DNA from: Scybalomonas sp905214925
GTDB lineage: Bacteria; Bacillota; Clostridia; Lachnospirales; Lachnospiraceae
Direction of reading: 5' to 3'
DNA: 64,000 bases
Assembly: GCA_905214925.1 (NCBI GenBank)
Contig: CAJMOB010000014.1
Coordinates: 26,119-90,118, forward strand
Part shown: piece after piece, positions 33,766 through 41,594 of the stretch
Layout of the letters: each line of letters starts with the position of its first letter
How positions within the stretch are numbered: the first letter of the stretch is position 1
Notes under the pieces: model-generated
Told to the model about the DNA's origin: nothing
Seen by the model: only the letters and a program-made list of their open reading frames with translations
The model's database searches: none
Program-made: the position numbers and the translations under genes

Positions 33766-34539
33766 TTACCTCCGATTGCTTTGACAATTTGCATTTATAA
33801 TCTCTTGAAGAGAAATGTGTTCATTGCGATATCTCGCCTCCGGATTCTTCTCAGGCACCACAAGCCCGATGGCTTTTTGCGGACAGGCATGGACACACGC
33901 TAGACAAGTTTGACAATTTCCCGGAAGATACACCGCTTTTCCATCCTCTATATGGATAGAAGAGGATGGGCATACCTTTTCACAAATGCCACAACCAATA
34001 CAGCTATCTGTAACTCGTAAAAGATACTGCCATGCATCTGTCGGCATCTGGTTCATACGTTCAAGAAATTGCCGATGTGCTGCCCTATCTGCATCTGTTA
34101 CTTCTGCAATCTTATTTTTCCGAGCGTTCAGATCCGCCAAAATCATAGCCATATTTTCAGGAATTTTCTTGTCAATTTGCTTCTGTTCCTCCATATCAAA
34201 ACTCGGTAGCCAATTATCTACCATCACTATAACATTGATATAATTGACAGTGATGCCACATTCATCACAAAACTGGTTTGCCAGTTCTGCGGCCCCGCCG
34301 TGACGATTTCCATAAGTCAGAATCATATAGAAGTAATCCGTATGGAAAGTTGCTTTTTTTAGAAATGATTTCACCATGAGAGGAACCTCATGTCCATAGA
34401 CAGGAGCAACAATTCCGATACGCTCTGCTGTAAATTCCATATGTTTTTGCCTCATAACTTGTGGAATGCTGATCGGATTTTCTTCTATTTGTTTTGCTAT
34501 ATAAAGACTGTTACCGGTTCCAGTAAAATAAAATACCAT
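33766..34539 (-). CDS. EFR1-type ferredoxin fused to a flavodoxin domain
   Basis: The 257-residue protein starts with a flavodoxin-like domain (MVFYFTGTGNSLYIAKQI; IVAPVYGHEVPLMVKSFL; TYGNRHGGAAELA) and ends with two [4Fe-4S] motifs, CIGCGICEKVCP and CQTCLACVHACP. It can carry electrons between flavin and clusters in the cytoplasm. It is the first gene of the cassette, reading away from the merR-type gene; the promoter with the 19-bp spacer lies upstream. Confidence 0.92.
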   Translation of the reverse strand: MVFYFTGTGNSLYIAKQIEENPISIPQVMRQKHMEFTAERIGIVAPVYGHEVPLMVKSFLKKATFHTDYFYMILTYGNRHGGAAELANQFCDECGITVNYINVIVMVDNWLPSFDMEEQKQIDKKIPENMAMILADLNARKNKIAEVTDADRAAHRQFLERMNQMPTDAWQYLLRVTDSCIGCGICEKVCPSSSIHIEDGKAVYLPGNCQTCLACVHACPQKAIGLVVPEKNPEARYRNEHISLQEIINANCQSNRR

Positions 34540-34622
34540 AGTACTTTCTCCTTCCTAAGTTTTCTTGCAAAATGGTCAGGATTCTGTTATAATCCGATTC
34601 ATTCTATCGCTTTATACTATCG

Positions 34623-34653
34623 ATTATAAATTCCGGTTGTTACAATCGGTCAA
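34623..34653 (-). promoter_or_regulatory. MerR-type promoter with 19-bp spacer and operator
   Basis: On the minus strand TTGACC (34648-34653) and TATAAT (34623-34628) are 19 bp apart, the overlong spacing of MerR-activated promoters. The spacer holds a near-perfect palindrome, CCGATTGTAACAACCGG (34633-34649). The divergent MerR-type protein (34705-35106) most probably binds here and activates the redox cassette. Confidence 0.85.
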
Positions 34654-34704
34654 GTCTTTTTCTGAAAAAATTTTAAATTTTTTGTAAATGTAATGGAGGA
34701 AACC

Positions 34705-35106
34705 ATGATTTATACAATGATGCAAGTATGCAAAGAAACAAATTTAACTTATCAAGCGTTAAAATTTTACTGTAACGAAGGGCTGATTCCCAACGTCAAA
34801 AGAGATAAAAATAACCGCCGCATTTTTGACGAACGAAATTTAAAATGGATTAAAGACCTTGTATGCCTAAAAAAATGTGGCATGAGTATTCAAGAAATGA
34901 AAGAATATCTGGATTTATGCCTTCAAGGACAATCCACGATTCCACAAAGAAAAGAAATGCTGACGAAAAAGCAGGAATCATTGCGTAACTCCATTCAGGA
35001 ACTCGAAAACAGTGTTGCCTATATTGACTGGAAACAAAGTTTCTATGATGAAGTGCTATCTGGTAAACGCCCTTATATCAGTAACTTAATCCGAGCAGAA
35101 GAATAA
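34705..35106 (+). CDS. MerR-family transcriptional activator
   Basis: The start at 34705 has GGAGG five bases upstream. The 133-residue protein has the MerR winged helix (MQVCKETNLTYQALKFYCNE, GLIPNVKRDKNNRRIF, then LKWIKDLVCLKKCGMSIQEM) and a long dimerisation helix. No cysteine-rich metal loop follows, so it is likely to sense an organic or redox signal, as in the aldehyde-responsive subfamily near alcohol dehydrogenase/flavodoxin cassettes. It is divergent from the cassette it probably activates. Confidence 0.92.
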   Translation: MIYTMMQVCKETNLTYQALKFYCNEGLIPNVKRDKNNRRIFDERNLKWIKDLVCLKKCGMSIQEMKEYLDLCLQGQSTIPQRKEMLTKKQESLRNSIQELENSVAYIDWKQSFYDEVLSGKRPYISNLIRAEE

Positions 35107-35120
35107 AAATAACCGTGTAT

Positions 35121-35238
35121 CGAGACTATGAAGAAAAGTCTGTAAATAAAATCTTCTATGATAATGATAGGCGAAAGGATTAAGAAAATCATTTTTTCGC
35201 CGTTGTTATATATATAGCAGTTGGAAAATGGCATGTCA
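35121..35238 (+). repeat. 118-bp sequence repeated in inverted orientation at 38884-38997
   Basis: The two copies differ at only a handful of positions. Read on the minus strand here (plus strand in the other copy) both encode MPFSNCYIYxNGEKxIFLIL, then SPIIIIEDxIYRLFFIxS without a ribosome binding site, probably a fragment of an older gene. This copy adjoins the IS256-family element and the other adjoins the stub of a second copy, so the flank was copied together with the element. Confidence 0.85.
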
Positions 35239-35239
35239 A

Positions 35240-36603
35240 GAGCGGGTGGAAAATCCACCCGTTTTTCTGACTTTTTCTATTATTCTGGTAATCGTCCCTC
35301 ATACATAATGCTCAGTTTACCATAGACCTGTGCCCAGTTCCGAATCGTTGTTGTCCATTTTTTCGTAGCTTCAAAAGTAGCTAGATATAGAGCTTTTAAA
35401 AGAGCTGTATCACTTGGAAATACACTTCTCTGCCGATTTAACTTCCGATAGGTGGAATTTAGTGACTCAATGGCATTTGTTGTATAAATGACCTTTCTAA
35501 CAGTTTCTGAAAACTTGAAAATTGGAGAAATAGCATCCCAATTATCCTTCCAGCGTTTCATGGAATTCGGATATTTCGGAGTCCATTTTTCTGTCACTCT
35601 CTCTAAAGCTGCCAGAGCTTTCTTTTCATCAGCCGCTTGATATATCATTTTCAAATCTGTGGCAACTGCTTTTCTGTCCTTATCCGGAACATACTTTAAG
35701 GTATTCCTTACTTGATGAACGATACATCTTTGATATTCTGTCTTAGGAAATGCGGCAGCAATCGCTTCTTTGATACCAGTAAGTCCATCTGCACAGAGGA
35801 TCAGGATATCTTTTACACCACGATTTTTTAATTCGTTTAAAACAGAGAGCCAATACTTTGAACTTTCATTTTCTCCAATGCTGATTGTAAGTACTTCTTT
35901 CTTACCTTCCGCATTAATCCCCAAAATGACATACGCAGCAAGCTTTCTTATCATTCCATTATCACGAACGGAATAATGAATTGCATCAATATATAGGATT
36001 GGATAAACTTCATCTAAAGGTCGATTCTGCCAGTCTTCAATCTGTGGAAGAATCTTATCGGTAACGTCTGATATAAAACCTTCTGATGTTTCAAAACCAT
36101 AAATATCTTCGATTGTTTCTGAAATTTGTCGGATTGTCATGCCTTTGGCATACATAGAAATGATTTTCTGATCAATATCTGAAATGTCTTTTTGGCGTTT
36201 CTTTACTACTTGAGGTTCAAAGGTTGATTTTCTGTCTTGTGGAACCTCAATCTCCATAGAACCATAACAACTATTTACTCTTTTTCGCTTATAACCGTTG
36301 CGATAGTCATCACTATCAGAACGCTCTGATTTTTCATATCCCAAGTGGTCATTCATTTCCACTTCCATCATTTCTTTGATGGTTCCACCAAGAAGATCTT
36401 TCAGAGCATCCTGAATATCTTCAGCTGATTGGATATCATATTCTTCCAAGAGCTGGTGAATGATGTTACGTTTTCCTTCTGTCATTTGCACTCTGTGTAT
36501 CGGTTTCTTTTCTCTTGCCATAATAAAAGGCCTCCTTATGATAATTTATTTTATCATAGAAGACCTTTTTTGACACTATTTACAGAAAAAGTTTCACACA
36601 CTC
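35240..36603 (-). mobile_element. IS256-family insertion sequence
   Basis: The right end GAGTGTGTGAAAC (minus strand, ending at 36603) is fixed by comparison with the stub at 38847. The left end is taken as GAGCGGGTGGAAA at 35240, which resembles it imperfectly. The element holds one transposase gene. I see no 8-9-bp target duplication, which fits later rearrangement. Inside the left end is a GGGTGGATTTTCCACCC hairpin, and inside the right end a hairpin at about 36528-36570 that may stop read-in transcription. Confidence 0.75.
35280..36521 (-). CDS. IS256-family (mutator-type) transposase
   Basis: The 413-residue transposase looks intact: an N-terminal helical region (TKEMMEVEMNDHLGYEKSER-like), RNGYKRKRVNSCYGSMEIEV, the DDE residues in YIDAIHYSVRD, LCADGLTGIKEAI and YTTNAIESLN, and the C-terminal helices. 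It carries out cut-and-paste or copy-out DNA transposition of the element. AAGGAGG precedes the ATG. Confidence 0.95.
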   Translation of the reverse strand: MAREKKPIHRVQMTEGKRNIIHQLLEEYDIQSAEDIQDALKDLLGGTIKEMMEVEMNDHLGYEKSERSDSDDYRNGYKRKRVNSCYGSMEIEVPQDRKSTFEPQVVKKRQKDISDIDQKIISMYAKGMTIRQISETIEDIYGFETSEGFISDVTDKILPQIEDWQNRPLDEVYPILYIDAIHYSVRDNGMIRKLAAYVILGINAEGKKEVLTISIGENESSKYWLSVLNELKNRGVKDILILCADGLTGIKEAIAAAFPKTEYQRCIVHQVRNTLKYVPDKDRKAVATDLKMIYQAADEKKALAALERVTEKWTPKYPNSMKRWKDNWDAISPIFKFSETVRKVIYTTNAIESLNSTYRKLNRQRSVFPSDTALLKALYLATFEATKKWTTTIRNWAQVYGKLSIMYEGRLPE

Positions 36604-36688
36604 GGCCCTTGCATAATAAGTTTCACTTCCAATATCACTACCAACGATTAAAGTTTTTTCCGTAATAGATGCAATTTTGCGTTTTATG

Positions 36689-36778
36689 TGTTATAATTCA
36701 TTTTAGATACCTCAGTGTAAAATAAGATTACTAACCAGCTAAGTCAGTAATCTTATTTTACACTGAGGTATTTTTTTC
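36689..36778 (+). ncRNA. Possible hairpin RNA with its own promoter, or a terminator
   Basis: A perfect 26-bp stem (36707-36732 with 36746-36771, loop of 13 nt) is followed by seven T. Ten bases before it lies an extended -10 (TGTTATAAT, 36689-36697). If that promoter works, the transcript is only the hairpin, about 75 nt. No plus-strand gene just upstream needs a terminator here, since the IS reads leftward. It may otherwise be a small palindromic mobile element. Confidence 0.4.
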
Positions 36779-37040
36779 TCAACCTTCTTTCTCGGAATTC
36801 CCTATATTTGAATTATACAAGAAGCTCCCTTGTGACTTGAAATTGTAAATCTTTGTTATTTAAATTTATTATATCTGAAGACATATTTTGTGTCTATGAT
36901 ATTGACATAGAGCCAAATTATTTCATAGTTATTATATAAGTATATTAAATAATATATATATATTATATTAGTTTATATTTTTTATCAATTATAGACTAAT
37001 CGTTTTATAAAAAATCATTTTCTATTTTCATATAATATGC

Positions 37041-37072
37041 TATAATCGTTTATATATTAATATATCATAAAC
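37041..37072 (+). promoter_or_regulatory. blaI-like gene 2 promoter with palindrome
   Basis: TATAAT (37041-37046) is followed by an imperfect 25-bp palindrome (37048-37072) with GTTTAT/ATAAAC arms around an AT core, covering the start point. The -35 is not clear. By analogy with the 15312 site it may be the autorepressor operator, although the two sequences differ. Confidence 0.5.
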
Positions 37073-37110
37073 ATATTAATATAATAAAAATAAGAAAGGA
37101 GCCTATCAAA

Positions 37111-37467
37111 ATGTGTAAAAAAAAGAAACCTTTATCGAAAACAGAATTTAAATTTATGGAATTTATTTGGAAACACCCTACTGGCATTCAAAGTGGAGAA
37201 ATTTTTAAACATTTTTCTCAAGCACGTTCTACTCAAAGTAATATTTTAAAGAATATTGTTGCCAAAGGATTTTTAACTGTTCAACAAAAAGGTTTGCATT
37301 TTCTTTATATTCCTAACATAACAAAAGAAGAATATAAAAAAATGTTTTCAGAACAACGTGTTGGTAAACTTGAAAAATTGATTTTATCATTTTTTCAACA
37401 AAAAAAATTATCAGAGGATGAAATTTCACGTTTACAAGATTTTTTAGAGGATTTAAAAAATGAATAA
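37111..37467 (+). CDS. BlaI/MecI-family repressor, second copy
   Basis: The 118-residue repressor has the same layout as the one at 14936: LSKTEFKFMEFIWKHPTGIQ, RSTQSNILKNIVAKGFLTVQ, IPNITKEEYKKMFSEQRVGK. The two proteins align along their whole length, so they are paralogues. The stop overlaps the start of the M56 protease gene by eight bases. AAAGGAG is nine bases before the ATG. Confidence 0.9.
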   Translation: MCKKKKPLSKTEFKFMEFIWKHPTGIQSGEIFKHFSQARSTQSNILKNIVAKGFLTVQQKGLHFLYIPNITKEEYKKMFSEQRVGKLEKLILSFFQQKKLSEDEISRLQDFLEDLKNE

Positions 37468-38839
37468 ATTTTTAATTATTCTATTTTCTATTTCCATCTC
37501 TGGAAGTATTTTGTTCTTATTATTTATATTATTGGATAAAATTTTGCCTTCTCATTATGTCCACTGGCAACTAAGTGCATTGAAAAGTTTATTATTATTA
37601 TTTTTAATTCCTGAGTTTTTAATTCCTTATTATTATTTTTCAATCCACTCTTATTCTTTTTCACTATCTAAATTTGAAATAAACAATTGGATAGTTTCCG
37701 AACAAAATATAGAAAAAATTATTAATAAACAATTATATCTTTTATCTTGTATTATTTTCTTGATTTGGTTTTTAGGATTCATTTTTATGCTCTTTATAAG
37801 CCTTATTAAAAGTAAGAAAACTTTCAGTTTACTTATTCAAACTTCTAAAAAGATAGATATAACATCAATTAATAGTTTACATTTAATCCAAGAGTTGAAA
37901 ATTAAAAAAAATATTTCTATGTATTATACAGATTCACCTTCCATAACATCCCCATGTATTTTAGGTGTTTTACATCCTGTAATTTTACTTCCGCAAACTA
38001 CAACTAAACTTTCCGAAAAAGAACTTGAATTAATTTTAATGCATGAATTGAGTCATTATAAACGTAAAGATTGTTTTTTCAATTATAGTATAATGATATT
38101 TTTAGCAACTCATTGGTTTAATCCTCTAATATGGAAATTTAGAAATAAATTTCATGATTTTGTCGAATTTTCTTGTGACTCTTTTATTTTAAAGTTTTTA
38201 TCACAAGAAGAACGCGAAATTTATTCTGGCCTTTTATTAAAATTAATGAACAACCCAAATAACAAATTTCAATTATATAACGTTACGAACTTAATCAGTA
38301 GAAATGAAAAATTTATGAAGAGGAGAATATTTAATATTATGAAATCATATAAAAAACATAACATTATTTCTGGATTTTTAATTTTATCTTTAACATTACT
38401 TACTCCAATTACAACTTATGCTGCTTCAGAACAGCTTTCTAATATTTATAATAATATATTAACTGAACATCCCGAACCATTTCCTAGCTTTATCCCTAAA
38501 GAAGAACATATAGTTCCAGAATCCAGCACTTTTTCATTGGAAGAAAAAGGAATTTCACCTATTTCAGATACCTTATCTCCTAATTATGTAATTCAATCTA
38601 ATAGCAGTTTTTTAAAGACTGGAAGAACAATTGATATTAGTGTTATGAACAAATATGCAAATGGTAATTTTCAAATTGAAATAGTTCTAAATGGTCATAC
38701 AATGGTTTCTAAAAAAAGTACAGATAAAACTACTGCTTTTTTAAACTATACAACAAAACAATCTGGTGATTATGTAATTAAAATCAGAAATTTATCTAAT
38801 AATACAATAAAAATAAATGGAACAATAGAAATAAACTAA
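37460..38839 (+). CDS. BlaR1-type M56 membrane protease, second copy
   Basis: The 459-residue protein has the same helices as the 13534 paralogue and an identically placed zinc site, H195-E-L-S-H199, with VEFSCD as the probable third-ligand region. After the last helix (about 300-322) come about 137 extracellular residues with a Pro/Ser-rich linker (EHPEPFPSFIPKEEHIVPES) and a beta domain ending SGDYVIKIRNLSNNTIKING, matching SGTYKILIKNLM in the paralogue. There is no penicillin-binding domain. It probably senses a non-beta-lactam ligand and triggers cleavage of its BlaI-type partner. Confidence 0.88.
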   Translation: MNKFLIILFSISISGSILFLLFILLDKILPSHYVHWQLSALKSLLLLFLIPEFLIPYYYFSIHSYSFSLSKFEINNWIVSEQNIEKIINKQLYLLSCIIFLIWFLGFIFMLFISLIKSKKTFSLLIQTSKKIDITSINSLHLIQELKIKKNISMYYTDSPSITSPCILGVLHPVILLPQTTTKLSEKELELILMHELSHYKRKDCFFNYSIMIFLATHWFNPLIWKFRNKFHDFVEFSCDSFILKFLSQEEREIYSGLLLKLMNNPNNKFQLYNVTNLISRNEKFMKRRIFNIMKSYKKHNIISGFLILSLTLLTPITTYAASEQLSNIYNNILTEHPEPFPSFIPKEEHIVPESSTFSLEEKGISPISDTLSPNYVIQSNSSFLKTGRTIDISVMNKYANGNFQIEIVLNGHTMVSKKSTDKTTAFLNYTTKQSGDYVIKIRNLSNNTIKINGTIEIN

Positions 38840-38846
38840 AAAAAAT

Positions 38847-38892
38847 GAGTGTGTGAAACTGTTAGAAAGGTCATTTATACAACAAATGCCAT
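38847..38892 (+). mobile_element. Stub of a second, inverted IS256-family copy
   Basis: GAGTGTGTGAAACT equals the right end of the IS at 36603. It joins, at the shared word GAAACT, an internal piece of the transposase gene (GTTAGAAAGGTCATTTATAC, found at about 35473-35504). That in turn joins the inverted flank at the shared word ATGCCATT. Two deletions at microhomologies have therefore removed nearly all of this copy. Confidence 0.8.
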
Positions 38893-38997
38893 TTTCCAAC
38901 TGCTATATATATCACAATGGCGAAAAGCTGATTTTCTTAATCCTTTCGCCTATCATTATCATAGAAGATCTTATTTACAGACTTTTCTTCATAGCCT
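38884..38997 (-). repeat. Inverted copy of the 35121-35238 sequence
   Basis: It is the reverse complement of the repeat next to the intact IS, with few differences. Together with the IS stub it makes the 36604-38846 segment, which holds the blaI/blaR1-like pair, look like the centre of a composite transposon with inverted ends. Confidence 0.85.
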
Positions 38998-39040
38998 CAG
39001 AAAAGGTATTGATAGGTAGATTATTTTAGAGAAAAAGGGT

Positions 39041-39097
39041 AAAAAGATGCTGCCGCATCCATGATTTACTAATCATTGATGCGACAGCCCCATTTTT
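39041..39097 (-). terminator. Terminator between convergent genes
   Basis: GCTG-CGCATC-ATGAT (39049-) pairs with ATCAT-GATGCG-CAGC (to 39088) with small internal mismatches. T-runs flank both sides, so it can stop both the blaR1-like transcript and the leftward secreted-protein operon. Confidence 0.7.
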
Positions 39098-39156
39098 ATG
39101 CAGTTTCCGCAGTCAATCGGTAATCCCAATAAAATTTTTAAGGTTACACCAAAAAA

Positions 39157-39522
39157 CTAGGTCGTGAAATAAACAAAAAATAAGGTAATTAAAAGTAATC
39201 CTATAGATAGATATATATATACTTTATCTCTATGAATTTCTCTTTGAAAAAAAAGAAGTTCATTTCCTGAATGATTTGCTTTGTTATGCAATCCAATAAT
39301 CATATATACTAATAATAGGAGTAATAAAAATATTAAAAATATTATTAATTTTTGTTTAATAGATGGAATTAAAAATTGTCCAACTGCTATGAAAAGGGTG
39401 ATAATAGTAGAAATTATCTCATTTTGACCATGTCGAAGAGGGAGTCCTCTTAGATAATTTCTGCATATCATTTTTATAAAATAAAGTGTACCAAATATTA
39501 AAAATAATATATAAATTATCAT
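39157..39522 (-). CDS. Small four-helix membrane protein (possible immunity protein)
   Basis: I place the start at the ATG at 39522, which shares a base with the stop of the secreted-protein gene (TAATG); another ATG five codons upstream is possible. The 121-residue product has four hydrophobic segments and a short charged middle. It has no family signature. Its coupling to the gene upstream copies the arrangement at 12017-13267, which suggests that it serves the secreted protein, for instance as immunity or maturation factor. Confidence 0.75.
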   Translation of the reverse strand: MIIYILFLIFGTLYFIKMICRNYLRGLPLRHGQNEIISTIITLFIAVGQFLIPSIKQKLIIFLIFLLLLLLVYMIIGLHNKANHSGNELLFFQREIHRDKVYIYLSIGLLLITLFFVYFTT

Positions 39523-40379
39523 TATTGGAAATACCATTCATAATCTAATCCATATAAATTAGGAACAAGATACTGTGTTAATGCAAGTGTATGATTGTTA
39601 TCATTAGGGTCGTAATAAGCACCACTATCATAATACACTTCATTTAGTTTATTACTTTTTTGTTCAATAATTTTATATTTATTGGTATTACTAAATACAT
39701 CAGATTTTTTGCCGTTTTTTTTATCTTGTCCATAATATTTTAGATTATATTTATCTGCAGCTAAAACAACGGCTGTACTAATTTTGAGAACATCACTTAC
39801 TAAAAGACATAATCCTGCCGCGAGCATACTGCTAACTAGTCTATTCGCAACGGACGGAGGAATTACCAGACTTGTAACAATACCAGCAACAAAAGCAGCA
39901 ATCGTTCCAGCATATGTTCTAATAGTATATGTAGTATGAGTACCAGAACCAGGATTTTCATATAAATACATCGTTTGTGTATCGAAATTTAGCCTATTAA
40001 AAACTTTAAGAGTAGCAACTTTTTTATATGAATAAGTTGCTGGAATTTCTTTCACTGATGTAATTTCAATTATATCATTTGCATCAAAAGTATTAATAGT
40101 GTTATTTTGAATTTCTGTAATTTCCTTGCTTGTTTTATCACCTTTGCAAGATGAAATTAAATTACCTTCAGAGTCATATTGTTTAACATATACAAAGTTT
40201 CCCTCTTCCCAAGAAACTAACTTATTTTCTCCAATATAGAAAACATTTTTATCTCCTTCTTGGGCATCAGACATATAATTGTTAGAATCAATTGTTATAC
40301 TCTTCGCAAAAGTGGGAATAGAATTAGAAAAAACAACACTAGAAACCAATACTAATGAAATTATTTTTTTATTGATCAT
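39522..40379 (-). CDS. Secreted protein with a central hydrophobic hairpin (possible toxin or bacteriocin precursor)
   Basis: The 285-residue protein has a signal peptide (MINKKIISLVLVSSVVFSNS, cleavage near FAK), a soluble pro-region (30-150), a glycine/alanine-rich hydrophobic segment (156-207: YAGTIAAFVAGIVTSLVIPP and LVSSMLAAGLCLLVSDV around a proline turn) and a hydrophilic tail. Signal, pro-part, hydrophobic core and tail recall the layout of the SdpC killing-factor precursor, but I see no direct similarity. A perfect consensus promoter precedes it and GGGAGG lies before the ATG. It is followed by a coupled membrane-protein gene. Confidence 0.7.
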   Translation of the reverse strand: MINKKIISLVLVSSVVFSNSIPTFAKSITIDSNNYMSDAQEGDKNVFYIGENKLVSWEEGNFVYVKQYDSEGNLISSCKGDKTSKEITEIQNNTINTFDANDIIEITSVKEIPATYSYKKVATLKVFNRLNFDTQTMYLYENPGSGTHTTYTIRTYAGTIAAFVAGIVTSLVIPPSVANRLVSSMLAAGLCLLVSDVLKISTAVVLAADKYNLKYYGQDKKNGKKSDVFSNTNKYKIIEQKSNKLNEVYYDSGAYYDPNDNNHTLALTQYLVPNLYGLDYEWYFQ

Positions 40380-40409
40380 ATGTAACCTCCCAAAAATATA
40401 AATTTTAAA

Positions 40410-40455
40410 AGACGCCTTCGTCTATGATTATAAAATAATATAAACGTAATGTCAA
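40410..40455 (-). promoter_or_regulatory. Perfect consensus promoter and short palindrome
   Basis: On the minus strand TTGACA (40450-40455), a 17-bp spacer and TATAAT (40427-40432) form an exact sigma-A consensus. Just downstream, AGACGCCTTCGTCT (40410-40423) forms a 5-bp-arm hairpin that may be an operator. Such a strong promoter implies that a repressor keeps it off. Confidence 0.8.
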
Positions 40456-40484
40456 TACAAATTATTAGTTACAAAATCTTCTGA

Positions 40485-41594
40485 TTGGTAAGACTCTATC
40501 CTACACCGGAACAAGAAGAAGTATTATGGAAAAGTGCCGGTGTAGCTAGATGGGCGTATAATTATTGGCTTGCAACAAAAAAAGAACAATACGAACAAGG
40601 TATAAAAGTATCGTTAAAAGAAGCAACATCTACAATGACTCAAATAAGAAATTCAGACGAATACCCTTGGTTAAAAGAAGTATCAGCACAAATACCAAGA
40701 CAGGCAATCAAAGATTTATTTGATGCTTATGAAAACTTCTTTAAAGGAACATGTAACTATCCGAAATTTAAGAAAAAAGGGAAGTGCAAAGTATCGTTCT
40801 TTCATCTGAATAATAAGTTCATTGTAACAGATAAATTTATTCAACTTGAAAAGGTTGGAAAAGTAAAATATCAAGATGAAGGAAGATTGCCTAGAGGGAA
40901 TTATAAAAAAGAAAAAATAAAAGTCACGAATCCAAGAATCAAACACAATGGAAAATACCGGTATCTTTCCTTAGGGTTTGAACATCAAGAAGAAAAATAT
41001 GAAAATCTAACAGGTGTTTCTCTTGGAATAGATTTAGGGATTAAAGATTTAGCCATATGTTCAGATGGTAACGTATATAAAAATATAAATAAAACATCAG
41101 AAATGAAAAGACTAAATAAAAAGCTGAAAAGATTACAAAGGAAAGCAAGTAGAAAATATGAATTTCTTAAAAAAGATAAAACGTTTGAAAAAGGTGAAAA
41201 GCCGAAGAAAACAAAGAATATCATAAAAATCGAAAAACAAATAAAACTTATATATAGAAGAATCGCAAATATAAGACATAATTATCTTCATCAAACTACA
41301 AATCGTATCGTGAAAACCAAACCATACAGAATTGTAGTAGAAGATTTAAATGTGAAAGGTATGATGAAAAATAGACACTTATCAAAAGCGATTCAAGAAC
41401 AATGCTTCTATGAATTGATAAGAGAACTGAACTATAAATGTGAGTTTCGAGGAATAGAATTTATCAAAGTGGATCGATTTTATCCTAGTAGTAAAACTTG
41501 TTCAAATTATGGATATGTAAAGAAAGATTTAAAATTAAAAGATAGAACTTATTTATTCTACTTTTTTATTCCAAAAGATTCTGGTCTTCGATAA
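40485..41594 (+). pseudogene. Decayed tnpB of an IS200/IS605-family element
   Basis: The frame begins at VRLYPTPEQEE without a proper start (only TTG at 40485), so the first residues are lost. RuvC-I (GIDLGIKDLAI, D183) and RuvC-II (VVEDLNVKGM, E286) remain. The zinc ribbon is altered (SSKTCSNYGYVKKDLKLKDR, with Tyr for Cys), and the last part with the third catalytic aspartate is replaced at about 41560 by unrelated sequence that overlaps the neighbouring gene. No tnpA or end structures remain. Confidence 0.9.

Larger units (their letters stand above)
36604..37110. other. Intergenic stretch between the IS and blaI-like gene 2
   Basis: It contains the long hairpin at 36707-36778 with its own -10 element and the blaI-like promoter region at 37041-37072, both listed separately. 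The rest is extremely AT-rich and shows no gene. Confidence 0.5.
38840..39156. other. Junction region of IS stub, inverted flank and terminator
   Basis: It is made of the IS stub (38847-38892), the inverted copy of the 35121 flank (38884-38997) and a terminator (39041-39097). The last 50 bp look like a further fragment of foreign coding sequence but are too short to name. Confidence 0.6.

Noticed and set aside
39113..39150. A short minus-strand reading (LKNFIGITD and stop) resembling a transposase tail
   Set aside because: About a dozen codons are too few to assign a family; it may be chance.
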